Shown: positions 36,970 to 47,163, numbered from the stretch's first letter. The stretch: DNA of 64,000 nt from Sporosarcina jiandibaonis (GCF_013184495.1 NZ_JAAOIY010000001.1:496001-560000); one strand, 5' to 3'. The notes: generated from the sequence alone by a model not told the origin. Numbers and translations: made by a program.

Positions 36970-37791
36970 TTAACCTTTTTCAATTTGCGCGTCTTCTCTG
37001 GACACCCAATCACTGTAACTTCCCACATAAAGACGGATATTTTCATATCCATAATGCGAAAGCATTGCATAGAGCGGAGAAGCTGTAACACCGCTTCCGC
37101 AATACACCGTTACTCTTTGATCGGAATCCGCCAGTTCTGACAACATTTCTTTTACCCTGTCGTCAAATTGAAATTTCCCGTCATTTTTTAATTGCTCCCA
37201 ATCAAAATTTAATGCCCCGGGTATGTGACCCGCGACTCTGTCCAACGGTTCAACATCTCCGCGATAACGATTTGCAGCACGTGCATCGACTAATAGATTC
37301 TCCGTTTCACCCGCTACAGTTTTCTCCACAAACTCCCGTGATGCATAAATCGAATCATTCCAATCAGGGTTTACAGACGACTTCATTGGCTGTGTAATTT
37401 CTTTATCAACAGGAACACCTGACTCTTTAATTGCATCGAAACCTTCTACTACGATAAAAGCATTCAGAAAGCCGGCATATTGAAGGAACCACCATGCACG
37501 GGTTGCAAATGGACTTCCTCCGTCATCGTAAACAAGAATCGTATCATCTATTTTCAGTCCGCTTCTCCTATATAGTTCAACTAAAGAATCCTTACTCGGC
37601 ATGGGTTGCCTTCCATCTCTTTTAGTTAAATCGGACAAGTCATCATTTAAATCCCAATGCACTGCACCGCTAACATGACTTTCCTTGTATAATCGCTTGC
37701 CTTCTTCTGAATCAGCTAATGAAAAACGAGCGTCGATCCATTTAACTTCACTCGTATCAATATCTTTAATCGAAACAAAAACGTTGCTCAA
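36970..37791 (-). CDS. Sulfurtransferase with two rhodanese domains
   Basis: The 273-residue protein has an inactive N-terminal rhodanese domain (VKWIDARFSL...GAVHWDLNDDLSD) and an active C-terminal one with the catalytic Cys in VTVYCGSGVTASPLYAML. The CGSGVTA loop is typical of thiosulfate or 3-mercaptopyruvate sulfurtransferases (YnjE/SseA-like). The start is TTG, directly after the dynamin stop codon (GTG TAG TTG). Its AAAGGAG ribosome binding site lies inside the dynamin gene, so translation is coupled. Confidence 0.9.
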   Translation of the reverse strand: MSNVFVSIKDIDTSEVKWIDARFSLADSEEGKRLYKESHVSGAVHWDLNDDLSDLTKRDGRQPMPSKDSLVELYRRSGLKIDDTILVYDDGGSPFATRAWWFLQYAGFLNAFIVVEGFDAIKESGVPVDKEITQPMKSSVNPDWNDSIYASREFVEKTVAGETENLLVDARAANRYRGDVEPLDRVAGHIPGALNFDWEQLKNDGKFQFDDRVKEMLSELADSDQRVTVYCGSGVTASPLYAMLSHYGYENIRLYVGSYSDWVSREDAQIEKG

Positions 37792-40700
37792 CTACACCAA
37801 CTCCTTTTGTAATGAATTGTATAAGTTCCGCCACTCATCGATTTTTTCAGTTTCCGTCAGAAGCGTTCGTTCCGATTCAATTTGCGTCATGCACTCTTTG
37901 AATAAATGGACTCTAAGTGCCTCTGCTTCTTCTACAATTAATCGATCAACCTGAACCTCAAGTCGTTTCTTTTCTCTATCAAGATATAGTTCTGTATCTT
38001 TCCTCAAAAGTTCCTCGAGACGGAGCTTCAGTTTATCTCGATCGCCTCGTTCGAAAAATGATTTTTCATTTCGAAACAGTCGATTGACACTGCCATACAC
38101 CGCGGAATCTGGAAATGGAAAATCAAAAGACAATATGTCAGCTTCTTTTGGTTCAAATAAGGTCGGTTCGAATACATCATCGATTTCTTTGAGCGATTGA
38201 ACTTCTGTTCGTTGTCGACTCATTAATTGCTTGGTTAAAAAGTTGACGATTCGTAAATTTGTTACTTTCAATTCCTGAGTGAGGTCAAATCCGATCATGT
38301 GAACTGTTTCATCAAGCGCGATTTTCAATGCTTCGCTAGAAGATTTAGCCGCAAAAACAGATGGATTATAAGCTTCCCTGAAGAAATCACTGAATCGCAA
38401 GAAGACACGCTGTAAAATATAATAAACAAGTTCATTTAATTCGTTCTTTGTACTTGTTTGAAATACTTCAATAAAACTGCTCGTATATTTCTTTTGAATT
38501 ATTTCTTCTAAGTCAGCTAATTCAGTTAGCCGCTCCGATTTTCTTTTCATGTTTTTTTCGGTACGTGAAATGAGGGACGCTAACCGTTTTGTCGTTTTCA
38601 TTGTTTCCTCTTCTAGTGATTGTACAGCTAGTCCTCTTAAGTCATATTCCAAGAAATGATGAAAGTCGCTTTCGAATATATCCATCATTTCATTGCTTTG
38701 ATTTTCGTTTTTCGCTTGAAGCGCTTCTAAACTAGATATACCATGCACACGGGGATTTCGAATTCCGAATTTTTGCAGTTCATTCCCGACAAATGATTGC
38801 ACTAACGCCGCTTCTTCATCATTTGATGCCAGGTCAATTGCGTTTACAATGAAAAACATCTTATCTAATTCGAATGCATCTTTCACACGGCCCAATTGAA
38901 TCAGAAATTCTCGGTCCGCTCTTGCAAACGCATGGTTGTAATACGTAACAAATAGAATTGCATCTGCGTTACGAATATAATCGAATGCAACATCCGTATG
39001 ACGAGCATTTATCGAATCAGCGCCCGGTGTATCAACGAGAGTAATTCCTTTGCGGGTTAATTCGCAATCATAATAAAAATCAATGGATTCCACGAAGCAG
39101 CTTCGATTTTCTTCAGCGACAAATTTGACGAATTCATCTCGTTGCACTTTTAACACTGTACCTAATACGTCTCTATATATCGGATAGCCTTGTCTGAATG
39201 CATCAATAAAAGCCTTGTGAATATGAAGTTTCTCATCTGTCAATTTTGTATTCAGAGCCTCATCTGCATTGGCAAAAGCATCCTCCAAATTTCCAACATG
39301 AATTCCAAGCGCTTCGAATGAGCGTAGAACATCCTCTGTCATTCGATCCATCGTTTTCAGGATGACGTCAGCAGTTCCATCTTCTTTACCCGGACCAATG
39401 GGACAAATTCGATTAATCGTCGCAGTTGTTGGATTCGGAGAAACTGGAAGAATATTCTCGCCGATTAACGCATTGGAAAAAGATGACTTACCAGCACTGA
39501 ATGCTCCAAATAGAGCGACTGTAAATTCTTGTTCGTCCAAGCGTTTTGCTTTTTTGCGTAAATACTGAGCCATGTCGATAAATCCTGGTACATTTTCCAC
39601 AACCTGTGCAACATGTAGCGCGTTGCTGCTCACTTCTTCACTTGCAGAAGACTGAACTTGGTCAATTTCAATTTCATTTTCCGGTTCAATGAAAAATGAT
39701 TGAAGGGATAATAGTTCCGCCGTTTCATCCCGGGCAAACTCCGTGATATCGAGAACATCATCTGTATGCCAAGTTTTTATAAGCATGTCCCGTTTTTCTA
39801 TTAACATCGGAGATGGGCTTTCAACTTTTTCTTCAATCAATTCTAAAAGATGTTTCAACTGATCAACACGCCCGATTACTTGGAGCTTTTCCTCCAATGA
39901 ATTAATTTCTTTGTGAAAGAGGTCGCTTTTTTCATTTCCAGAAGTACGAATAATTTTTGAAACCTCTAATTTCCAGTCCTCGGTCAAACGTCTGTATGCC
40001 ATAATAATATTTGTTTTCATTTGATTTGCATTGTTAATAACCGTCTCGCCCGTCATAATCTCCGAAGCATTGAAATGCTTTGTCACTTCTTCAAAAGGAA
40101 TGACAAGGTTTAACGAATCGACTGCAAGTGAACGGTCATCACTTAATAAATGCGAGTCGCTTAATAGCTTTTTCATAAAAGTTTTTACATGGACTTCAAT
40201 TTGCGTGTGAATAAGCTTGCCAATATTTTCTTCAAAAGCATCTTTTCGTCTATTTCGTTCTTCAGCCGTCTTCTTTCCACCAAATAGAAAACCGACTTTG
40301 AAAGTTGGAGAAATCGATTCCAAATAACTTTTTAACAACTCTCTAGTTTCGTACGGAGTGACTGCCGCATTTTCAATTAATGCGGATAATCCCTTATCAA
40401 AGGAATCTAAAAATGCGTCTTCCGTTTGCAGGGTAAGCGCTTTTCTCGTTTTATTCAATTCGTCTTGGATGGATTCATATTTTATCCACTCACTTTCCAA
40501 AACCAGTGAAGAATGCAATTCTTTTTCTTCGGCAATTTTCTCTCTCAAGAAGCGTTTATGTTCTTCTTGGAGTTGGAGAATCGTATTATTAGCATTCTCG
40601 ATAAAAAAATCTTCCCAATTACTCATCGATCCTGTAATTATTTCTTTCACTTCGGGAAAATCATTATGCGGGTGATCCTCTACTTTTAAGCTTGTATAGA

Positions 40701-41406
40701 AAACACCTTTAGGCTTAACTCCCCATAATTCAAATGATTTTTCAACTGAATACCGGAACTCCTCAAATGACAATTCACTCTCCCGATGTTTATCAATTTG
40801 ATTGATAATTAAATATACATTCGGATTATGACGCATTAATTCCTTCGTGAAACTAAAGTTCAATTCTGATTGAACGTGATTATAATCCATCGTATAAAAA
40901 ACAAGGTCCGCCAAATGGAGTGCGGATTCTGTTGACTGGCGATGAGCATCATCCGTCGAATCTACACCTGGCGTGTCCATGATCGTGATGCCCTCTGGCA
41001 AAGCGGAATCTTTATGGCCGATTTCAACTAACGAAACAGCGGAACCGTCTTTACTGTATGTTTTCACGGCATTCGGGAAATCATGGCCTTCATATTTAAG
41101 TGCTTTGCCATCCATTAGATGAATGATTGCATAATCCGTATCCGACTTTTTCACTTTCACGATGTTTGCACTTGTCGGAATCGGACTAGAAGGTAATAAA
41201 TCAACGCCAGTCAACGCATTAATCATCGATGATTTTCCAGCTGAAAAATGGCCGGCAAATCCGATCATGTATTCTTCTCTTGCTAACTTTTTACCAAAGA
41301 GTTTTATTTTATCGTATCGTTCACTGTCTTCATTCTGTTTAAATAACTCACCGTATGTTGCAGCTGTCGTAATTAACTCAGTAAGTTCATGTTGAAATTT
41401 CGGCAT
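37792..41406 (-). CDS. dynA: Double dynamin-like GTPase (DynA/YpbR)
   Basis: The 1204-residue protein fuses two dynamin units. The first has GHFSAGKSS at residues 52-60 and MDTPGVDSTDD; the second has GAFSAGKSS near residue 635 and VDTPGADSINARH. Long coiled-coil stretches follow each. B. subtilis DynA (about 1193 residues) fuses membranes and protects cells from phage and pore-forming agents. It is the first gene of a short operon with the sulfurtransferase. The ATG at 41404-41406 has a weak GGGATCG upstream. Confidence 0.93.
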   Translation of the reverse strand: MPKFQHELTELITTAATYGELFKQNEDSERYDKIKLFGKKLAREEYMIGFAGHFSAGKSSMINALTGVDLLPSSPIPTSANIVKVKKSDTDYAIIHLMDGKALKYEGHDFPNAVKTYSKDGSAVSLVEIGHKDSALPEGITIMDTPGVDSTDDAHRQSTESALHLADLVFYTMDYNHVQSELNFSFTKELMRHNPNVYLIINQIDKHRESELSFEEFRYSVEKSFELWGVKPKGVFYTSLKVEDHPHNDFPEVKEIITGSMSNWEDFFIENANNTILQLQEEHKRFLREKIAEEKELHSSLVLESEWIKYESIQDELNKTRKALTLQTEDAFLDSFDKGLSALIENAAVTPYETRELLKSYLESISPTFKVGFLFGGKKTAEERNRRKDAFEENIGKLIHTQIEVHVKTFMKKLLSDSHLLSDDRSLAVDSLNLVIPFEEVTKHFNASEIMTGETVINNANQMKTNIIMAYRRLTEDWKLEVSKIIRTSGNEKSDLFHKEINSLEEKLQVIGRVDQLKHLLELIEEKVESPSPMLIEKRDMLIKTWHTDDVLDITEFARDETAELLSLQSFFIEPENEIEIDQVQSSASEEVSSNALHVAQVVENVPGFIDMAQYLRKKAKRLDEQEFTVALFGAFSAGKSSFSNALIGENILPVSPNPTTATINRICPIGPGKEDGTADVILKTMDRMTEDVLRSFEALGIHVGNLEDAFANADEALNTKLTDEKLHIHKAFIDAFRQGYPIYRDVLGTVLKVQRDEFVKFVAEENRSCFVESIDFYYDCELTRKGITLVDTPGADSINARHTDVAFDYIRNADAILFVTYYNHAFARADREFLIQLGRVKDAFELDKMFFIVNAIDLASNDEEAALVQSFVGNELQKFGIRNPRVHGISSLEALQAKNENQSNEMMDIFESDFHHFLEYDLRGLAVQSLEEETMKTTKRLASLISRTEKNMKRKSERLTELADLEEIIQKKYTSSFIEVFQTSTKNELNELVYYILQRVFLRFSDFFREAYNPSVFAAKSSSEALKIALDETVHMIGFDLTQELKVTNLRIVNFLTKQLMSRQRTEVQSLKEIDDVFEPTLFEPKEADILSFDFPFPDSAVYGSVNRLFRNEKSFFERGDRDKLKLRLEELLRKDTELYLDREKKRLEVQVDRLIVEEAEALRVHLFKECMTQIESERTLLTETEKIDEWRNLYNSLQKELV

Positions 41407-41467
41407 TAACTTTCGATCCCTTCATCAATTTCTATTTACATTGTACCACTTCTTTCGACAAAAAAAT

Positions 41468-41497
41468 GTTCCTTTACCAAATAGATGGTCAAGGAAC
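41468..41497 (-). terminator. Terminator of the M32 carboxypeptidase gene
   Basis: On the minus strand GTTCCTTGACC and GGTAAAGGAAC pair with one mismatch and are followed by ATTTTTTTG. Confidence 0.8.
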
Positions 41498-41504
41498 AAT
41501 TTTC

Positions 41505-43004
41505 TTATAGATTATAGAGTTTACTGTATTTCTCAGATAAATACTCTGCTAAGTATTTTGCGATTAAACCTTCGCCTGTCGTATCTTTGATTATTTCAAG
41601 CGGTTTTTTCATTTTACCATGCTTATGGACATTTTCAGTCAACCACTCCAGAATTGGTGAAAACTCTCCCGTTAAAAGCAATTCATCAAAATTGGGAATG
41701 TCTTTTAACATCGCGACTTTTAATTGCGCTGCATACATAGAACCCAATGCGTACGATGGGAAGTAACCAAATGATCCACCCGACCAGTGAACATCCTGCA
41801 GAACGCCTTCCCCATCATTTTCGGGAGTCACGCCTAAATATTCTTTGTATTTTTCATTCCAAACTTTCGGCAAATCTTTAACTTCCAAATCACCATTGAA
41901 CAATTCTTTTTCAATTTCATACCGAATCATAATATGGAGCGGATACGTTAGTTCATCGGCTTCAATGCGGATTAACGAAGGTTTAGAAGCATTAATCGCA
42001 CGTATGAAACTCTCTAACTCAACGCCTTTAAATTGCTTTGGTGAGTGAGCTTTCAGTAAATCGAAATTGTATTTCCAAAAGTTTTCATGATGGCCGATAA
42101 ATTGCTCATAAAACAACGATTGCGACTCATGGATCCCCATTGATGTCCCTTCTGCAACTGGAAGCCCTTCTAACTTCTTATCAATGTTCTGTTCATAAAG
42201 TGCATGACCACATTCATGGATCGTTCCAAAGATGGCAGACCTGAAATCATTTTCATCATACTTGGTCGTAATCCGCACATCGCCAATCGTAATCCCCATG
42301 GCAAATGGATGTACTGTTTCATCAAGCCGTCCAGCATCAAAGTCATAGCCAAGTTGTTTCAATACTTCATGACTAAAATTCACTTGTTTATCTTTTGGAA
42401 AATGGTGAAACAAAAATGACGTATCAGGATGATTGTCTGATTCTGAAATCTTCTTCACGAGAGGGACAATCGTTTTTTTCAATTCATCAAATACCTCATC
42501 AATTACTTCAGTGGTGAGTCCCGGCTCATATTGATCGAGTAGTGTATTGTACGGGTTTCCGTCCTTTTCACCCCAATAACCAATAAAGCGTTTCGTCGTT
42601 GCGACGATTTTTTCTAGATATGGTTGAAACATTTCAAAATCCGCTTTTTCTTTCGCTTCTTCCCAGACCGATTCAGACTGTGAAGAGAGTACAACAAATT
42701 CACGGTATTCTTCCGAGGGAATTTTTTTGCTTAACTCATATTCTTTCTTCACTTCTTCAAAGGTCTTCAACATAATAGGATCAAGTGACTCTTTTTTCGC
42801 TTCAAGCTCTTTTAATAAATTTGCCATTTCCTCAGAAACGCTCATATTAAACACTTCAGCTGATAAAGTCCCCACCGCTTCCGATCTTGATTCAATTCCC
42901 TTTTTCGGCGCCCCAGTTCGCATATCCCAATACATTATAGAAATAGCCTCGGAATAAGCACTCATCTTTTTAAGCAAAGCCAAAAATCTTTCTTCAGTAG
43001 TCAA
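41505..43004 (-). CDS. Carboxypeptidase M32 (thermostable carboxypeptidase 1 type, YpwA)
   Basis: This metallocarboxypeptidase of family M32 removes C-terminal residues. The 499-residue product has the HExxH zinc motif as HECGHALYEQ (about residue 262), the third ligand in GIHESQSLFYE, and the family motif RIEADELTYPLHIMIRYEIE. The start is TTG at 43002-43004, after AAGGGGG. It has its own terminator. An unusual short-repeat array lies in the 339-bp gap upstream. Confidence 0.92.
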   Translation of the reverse strand: MTTEERFLALLKKMSAYSEAISIMYWDMRTGAPKKGIESRSEAVGTLSAEVFNMSVSEEMANLLKELEAKKESLDPIMLKTFEEVKKEYELSKKIPSEEYREFVVLSSQSESVWEEAKEKADFEMFQPYLEKIVATTKRFIGYWGEKDGNPYNTLLDQYEPGLTTEVIDEVFDELKKTIVPLVKKISESDNHPDTSFLFHHFPKDKQVNFSHEVLKQLGYDFDAGRLDETVHPFAMGITIGDVRITTKYDENDFRSAIFGTIHECGHALYEQNIDKKLEGLPVAEGTSMGIHESQSLFYEQFIGHHENFWKYNFDLLKAHSPKQFKGVELESFIRAINASKPSLIRIEADELTYPLHIMIRYEIEKELFNGDLEVKDLPKVWNEKYKEYLGVTPENDGEGVLQDVHWSGGSFGYFPSYALGSMYAAQLKVAMLKDIPNFDELLLTGEFSPILEWLTENVHKHGKMKKPLEIIKDTTGEGLIAKYLAEYLSEKYSKLYNL

Positions 43005-43115
43005 CCTATTTCCCCCTTACGACGATAAAGTTCTACTTTATAGTAGCATAATTATGGCGAAATAATCGATTTATTTTGAAATAACTCGCTTTCAGCGTTG
43101 ATGTTTCTAATTTGC

Positions 43116-43205
43116 TTGCACTCATTGTAGGTTTTACTTGCACTTGAGGGACTTTGCTTGCACTTCAAAGTATTTTGGTTGCACTTAAAAAATTTTGATT
43201 GCAAG
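43116..43205. repeat. Five-copy TTGCACT direct-repeat array, 20-22 bp apart
   Basis: TTGCACT occurs at 43116, 43138, 43158 and 43179, and TTGCAAG at 43199, so spacing is 22, 20, 21 and 20 bp. Flanking bases are partly shared (TTTGCTTGCACTT) but vary. The gap 43005-43343 between two minus-strand genes otherwise holds only the terminator at 43302-43337. I cannot assign a function. The even two-turn spacing suggests protein binding; decay of a coding repeat is an alternative. Confidence 0.7.
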
Positions 43206-43301
43206 TCGGGACCTTCTCACTACGCAAAAATGAACCCAGCATATAAGATCGCGTTAAATAACGCTCTGCTTCCAATGAAATCAACGGACCATATAAAAAA
43301 A

Positions 43302-43337
43302 CGAGTACTTTAACAAAAAATCTGGTTAAAGTACTCG
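43302..43337 (-). terminator. Terminator of the DinG-like helicase gene
   Basis: CGAGTACTTTAAC and GTTAAAGTACTCG form a perfect 13-bp stem with a 10-nt loop, followed by TTTTTTTATATGG on the minus strand. Confidence 0.9.
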
Positions 43338-43343
43338 CTATTA

Positions 43344-45251
43344 TTAATTAAAAACAACCTCGACAGGAAATAATCCTTCAATTTCATTTTTAACTTGTTG
43401 TTCAGTAGGATCTAATAATAAATGTATCGTTCCAGAATCTGCAGATGTTCGAATTAATCTCCCCGCACCTTGACGAAGTCTTAATAGCATAAATGGAAGA
43501 TCGACTTCACGGAACGGATCATTTGCATGTTGCCGCCTTGCTTCAAACAAAGGATCTGCCGGAGGGAATGGCAAATCGTGAATAATTACTTGCGTCAACG
43601 CGTCATTTGGAATATCCAAGCCTTCCCATAATTTATAGGAACATAAAACTTGAATTTCTTTATGCTGGAACTCTTTAATGATTGACGACAATTCCCGTTC
43701 ACCTTCAAATGCCATTTGCGATTGACTGCTAACCGGAATTTGTTCCTTAAACTGCTTCATCGCAAATTCTGACTTAAACAGTATAAGTGTTTGCTGACCG
43801 GTCTCCATAAGCTCCATGACCTTATTCGCTTTATCATTCATAGCAACATCATATGCGTGGACTTCCATTACTTCATCATAATCAAATGGCGAATCAACGG
43901 AAAATGACAGAAATTCTTGTATCCCAAGACCATCTGCCAAATATGAAAAGTCTTCTTGCACAGAAAGTGTCGCTGATGAAAAAACGATTGGAATACGCGA
44001 TGAAAATAACTTTTCGCGTAGAATATCAGTAACCAGTCGCGGCATTACGACCAGCGTCAACTCGCCTTCTGGCTCTTCTATCCAATCAACAGCATCATTT
44101 TCCGTGATGAATAAAGTCATCGAGAAGATGTATTGATCAAGATATTCCTCGACCATTTTCAATTCATACTCTGGAATTATATAAAGTTCACCTTCGAAAA
44201 CAAATTCTTCGAGAAGAGATGTCGATAACTCGACAGCTTTTTTTCCTGTTTCAATAATATCATTAACTTTATCAATCGCTTTTCGTTCATTTTCCGATTG
44301 TTCGGCATGCGTGCCAAGCAAGTCGAAAAATTCGGCATGCGTGTCGATTAAGTGTTCCATTAACTGCAAAGTAGGTTCTCTTATATCATTTACCATGATT
44401 CTTTCCAAGAGATTCAGCAAGGTGCTATTTTGTACCTCGTACGTAAGCGCTCTTTGTGCAGAGTACTCAAGCAAATGGCCTTCATCAAACACCACCATTG
44501 ACACGTCTGGCAATAATGGCAATTGGCCTTGCCTTTCACGAGAATCCTTCGTCCAAATATGTTCCATGTAAAAATCATGGGAGCAGATGATAATTTCTAC
44601 AGCCTCGCGGTAATGATTGCGATGTATTGTTTGCCCGCATCGATTTCGTAAATCGCAAGCTAAACATTGTTGTATCGGATGAAAGTTAACCGTATTCCAT
44701 TCTTCATCGCTTAGCTCTGGATAATCCGAACGTTCTCCGTAAGGAATGATTGATTGCAATGATCCCGAGCCGTAAACAAAGTCTGGAAGGCTAACTTCAA
44801 TATCTTCGATATATTCTTCGTCCAATCGGTTAGACGCTTCATCTAATCGTTTAAGACATAAGTATTGATTGCGGGCTTTTGCAAGACGAACATCAATATC
44901 AAGGTTTAGCGCGTCGCTAATTTTTCGAATATCGCCGTCTTCCTTTACTAGCTGTTCAATAAGCGTCTCGTCAGCACATGATATAAGCGCTGGCTTCCCT
45001 GTATATCGCGCATATGCAATCGCTGGAAGCAAGTAAGCAATTGTTTTGCCAGTACCAACGCCTGCCTCGGCAAAAAGAACTTTCTTTTCTTTTAACGCTT
45101 TTTCAATTTGAAATGCCATATAAATTTGTTCGTCCCGACATTCAAATCCTTTTTCTGTTAACTCATCGTATAACGTATCCCCTATCCAGTCATTGAGTGA
45201 ATCATAAAATGACTTTTCTTTCGATAAAGGAAATGGCATTCTTCTCTTCAT
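43344..45251 (-). CDS. DinG/XPD-family ATP-dependent DNA helicase (YpvA)
   Basis: The 635-residue superfamily 2 helicase has Walker A AGVGTGKTIAYLLPA (about residue 63), Walker B VVFDEGHLLEYSA (about 255), and the C-terminal SLWEGLDIP-like segment YKLWEGLDIPNDALTQVII and RLRQGAGRLIR. Four cysteines (one in QYLCLKRL, three in QQCLACDLRNRCG) fit the iron-sulfur cluster of XPD/DinG helicases. No exonuclease domain is present. The ATG at 45249-45251 follows AAGGAG; the upstream in-frame start has none. It is the second DinG-like protein in this window. Confidence 0.9.
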   Translation of the reverse strand: MKRRMPFPLSKEKSFYDSLNDWIGDTLYDELTEKGFECRDEQIYMAFQIEKALKEKKVLFAEAGVGTGKTIAYLLPAIAYARYTGKPALISCADETLIEQLVKEDGDIRKISDALNLDIDVRLAKARNQYLCLKRLDEASNRLDEEYIEDIEVSLPDFVYGSGSLQSIIPYGERSDYPELSDEEWNTVNFHPIQQCLACDLRNRCGQTIHRNHYREAVEIIICSHDFYMEHIWTKDSRERQGQLPLLPDVSMVVFDEGHLLEYSAQRALTYEVQNSTLLNLLERIMVNDIREPTLQLMEHLIDTHAEFFDLLGTHAEQSENERKAIDKVNDIIETGKKAVELSTSLLEEFVFEGELYIIPEYELKMVEEYLDQYIFSMTLFITENDAVDWIEEPEGELTLVVMPRLVTDILREKLFSSRIPIVFSSATLSVQEDFSYLADGLGIQEFLSFSVDSPFDYDEVMEVHAYDVAMNDKANKVMELMETGQQTLILFKSEFAMKQFKEQIPVSSQSQMAFEGERELSSIIKEFQHKEIQVLCSYKLWEGLDIPNDALTQVIIHDLPFPPADPLFEARRQHANDPFREVDLPFMLLRLRQGAGRLIRTSADSGTIHLLLDPTEQQVKNEIEGLFPVEVVFN

Positions 45252-45315
45252 GCAGCGAACTCCTTCCAATAGCGGTGCAAAAAGAAGAGGATTTCACCTC
45301 TTCTACAAGAAATAA

Positions 45316-46443
45316 TTATTGACGCTTACCCCAATACTGATAATAATCTGTACGGATAAAACCATTAAAGAGCTTACGTTTTCTTGTTGCTTTTCTACCA
45401 TACAAAGATTCAAAGTTTTCCAATGGGGAAATCATATAGACCGACCAAGAAGGATGATTTTTCATCACATCGCCGAGAACCCTTGTTAGTTCTTCGGCTT
45501 CCTCAAGTTCGCCGATTCGTTCACCGTAAGGCGGATTTCCCACCATTACCCCATTTAATCCTTGAATCTCTATATCTCGCAAATCTTTAACTTCCCAATT
45601 AATCAAATCAACAAAGCCGGCTTCAGCCGCGTTTTCTTCTGAGATTCGAATCATTCGCGAGTCACTGTCAGATCCTGAAATCGCCAGTTGTTGATCATAT
45701 TTCGCTAAATCTTCCGCTTCTTCACGAACACGATTCCACACAGCATCTTCAATCCAAGGCCATTGTTCGCTTAAGAACTCACGATTAGTACCCGGAGCGA
45801 TATTTTGCCCGATCATTGCAGCTTCAATAGGAATTGTTCCCGAACCACATAGCGGATCTATAAAAGGACGGTCTGGACTCCAACGGGTCAATTTCACTAG
45901 TGCTGCTGCAAGCGTTTCTTTAATAGGCGCATCGCCTTGGCCAACCCGATAACCACGTCGATGAAGACCGGTACCGCTCGAATCGATCGTAAGTGTAACC
46001 TTATCTTTTAAAATAGACACTTCCAATTTGAATAATGGTCCTGATTCAGGTAAAAAACCGCTTCGTTTATAAGCCGAATTCAACCGTTCAACAATCGCCT
46101 TCTTAACGATGGCTTGGCAGTCCGGAACGCTGAATAGCGTTGATTTTACCGACTTTCCCGCAACTGGAAATGCTGCGTCGACTGGCAGGTACATCTCCCA
46201 AGGAATCGCCTTTGTACGTTCAAATAATTCATCGAATGTTTTCGCATGAAACTCTCCCGCGATAATTCGAACTCTATCGGCAACACGCAACCACATGTTT
46301 GCTCTGGCGATTGCAGTCGCATCACCTGAGAAGAAAACCTTTCCATTTTCTGTTCTCGTTTCATATCCCAATGCTTTAACTTCATCTGCTACGAGTGATT
46401 CTAGCCCCATTGCGGAGGTGGCAACTAATTTATATTCATTCAT
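45316..46443 (-). CDS. rRNA N2-guanine methyltransferase (THUMP domain, RlmL/YpsC family)
   Basis: The 375-residue product starts MNEYKLVATSAMGLESLVADEVKALGY and has a THUMP RNA-binding domain (about residues 60-165). The methyltransferase domain follows, with DPLCGSGTIPIEAAMIGQNIAPG and the N6/N2-methylation motif NPPYGER. By family it methylates a guanine of 23S rRNA. The start at 46441-46443 follows GGGAGTTGAAGAAA; the extra upstream TTG is too close to the ribosome binding site. It lies next to rnpB as in B. subtilis (ypsC). Confidence 0.9.
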   Translation of the reverse strand: MNEYKLVATSAMGLESLVADEVKALGYETRTENGKVFFSGDATAIARANMWLRVADRVRIIAGEFHAKTFDELFERTKAIPWEMYLPVDAAFPVAGKSVKSTLFSVPDCQAIVKKAIVERLNSAYKRSGFLPESGPLFKLEVSILKDKVTLTIDSSGTGLHRRGYRVGQGDAPIKETLAAALVKLTRWSPDRPFIDPLCGSGTIPIEAAMIGQNIAPGTNREFLSEQWPWIEDAVWNRVREEAEDLAKYDQQLAISGSDSDSRMIRISEENAAEAGFVDLINWEVKDLRDIEIQGLNGVMVGNPPYGERIGELEEAEELTRVLGDVMKNHPSWSVYMISPLENFESLYGRKATRKRKLFNGFIRTDYYQYWGKRQ

Positions 46444-46662
46444 TTTCTTCAACTCCCGTTTCTTTCAATTAAAACCTAGCTAAATTCATTTTTTTAAATT
46501 TAAACCGATAGTTGCCTATAAAATTCTTACGCTTATAAGCAAAAGATTATACGTTACGCACTTCAAGTATACCCAAAATAGATTCATTACAAAAATGTCG
46601 TATTAGCAATCATGGCATTTAAAATATGTATGTCAAATTTATTGTTTATATCAAAAAGAAAA

Positions 46663-46683
46663 ACTCTCCTTTATGTCGGAGAG
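46663..46683 (-). terminator. Terminator of rnpB
   Basis: CTCTCC and GGAGAG form the stem with an 8-nt loop, followed on the minus strand by TTTTTCTTTTTG. It lies about 20 nt past the mature rnpB 3' end. Confidence 0.85.
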
Positions 46684-46702
46684 CTGTCGTCTTTGATTTA
46701 AA

Positions 46703-47112
46703 ACCATAGGTAATTCGATAAGCCATGTTTTGTTCCCTAGTACTCAAACGGCTTGCGCCTCGTACGCTGGGTGGTAATCATCTATCTACAAGTATGAATA
46801 CTTGTCTCTTCTTCTGTTCAGTTCCTTCAGAAGAGTGCCCCTACCATAGTTTGGGTTTCTCACTTGTGGGGTTTACCGCGTTCCATTCGATCCGTTTCCG
46901 GACCGACTACGTTTCTGTGGCACTGTTCAGGGAACCTCATCCATATTCACATAAAGTAAACGTAGGACTTATTCCCGCCGTCAACGCGCTAAGCGCGAAG
47001 CCCCGGCTTATTAATTCACCGAGCACAAACACTACGGTCATCTCAGAACCGTGTGAGCATGGACTTTCCTCTACAAAGTCTAGCTTTGCAGCGATTACCT
47101 GAATACACGCTA
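46703..47112 (-). ncRNA. rnpB: RNase P RNA, B type
   Basis: The minus-strand RNA begins near GTAATCGCTGCAAAGC and contains the hallmark GAGGAAAGTCCATGCTCACAC (split: GAGGAAAGTCC, ATGCTC) and the P4/CR regions, ending with GGCTTATCGAATTACC near 46715. This is the RNA catalyst that trims the 5' end of pre-tRNAs. Layout and the CR-I sequence GAGGAAAGUCC match the Bacillus B type. Ends are estimated from the promoter and from similarity, so they may be off by a few bases. It lies between gpsB and the rRNA methyltransferase, as in B. subtilis. Confidence 0.95.
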
Positions 47113-47122
47113 TGGTATAATT

Positions 47123-47151
47123 AGTATACTATAATTCAGGTTAAATTTCAA
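47123..47151 (-). promoter_or_regulatory. SigA promoter of rnpB
   Basis: TTGAAA (47146-47151), 17 bp, TATACT (47123-47128) on the minus strand. Confidence 0.75.
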
Positions 47152-47163
47152 TAAGCGATCCAG

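Noticed and set aside
43116..43205. CRISPR array
   Set aside because: Conserved unit is only about 7-13 bp, no unique spacers of constant length, no cas genes.
46725..47102. Plus-strand 125-codon frame
   Set aside because: It lies entirely antisense to the RNase P RNA gene, whose structure constrains the sequence; no start signal.
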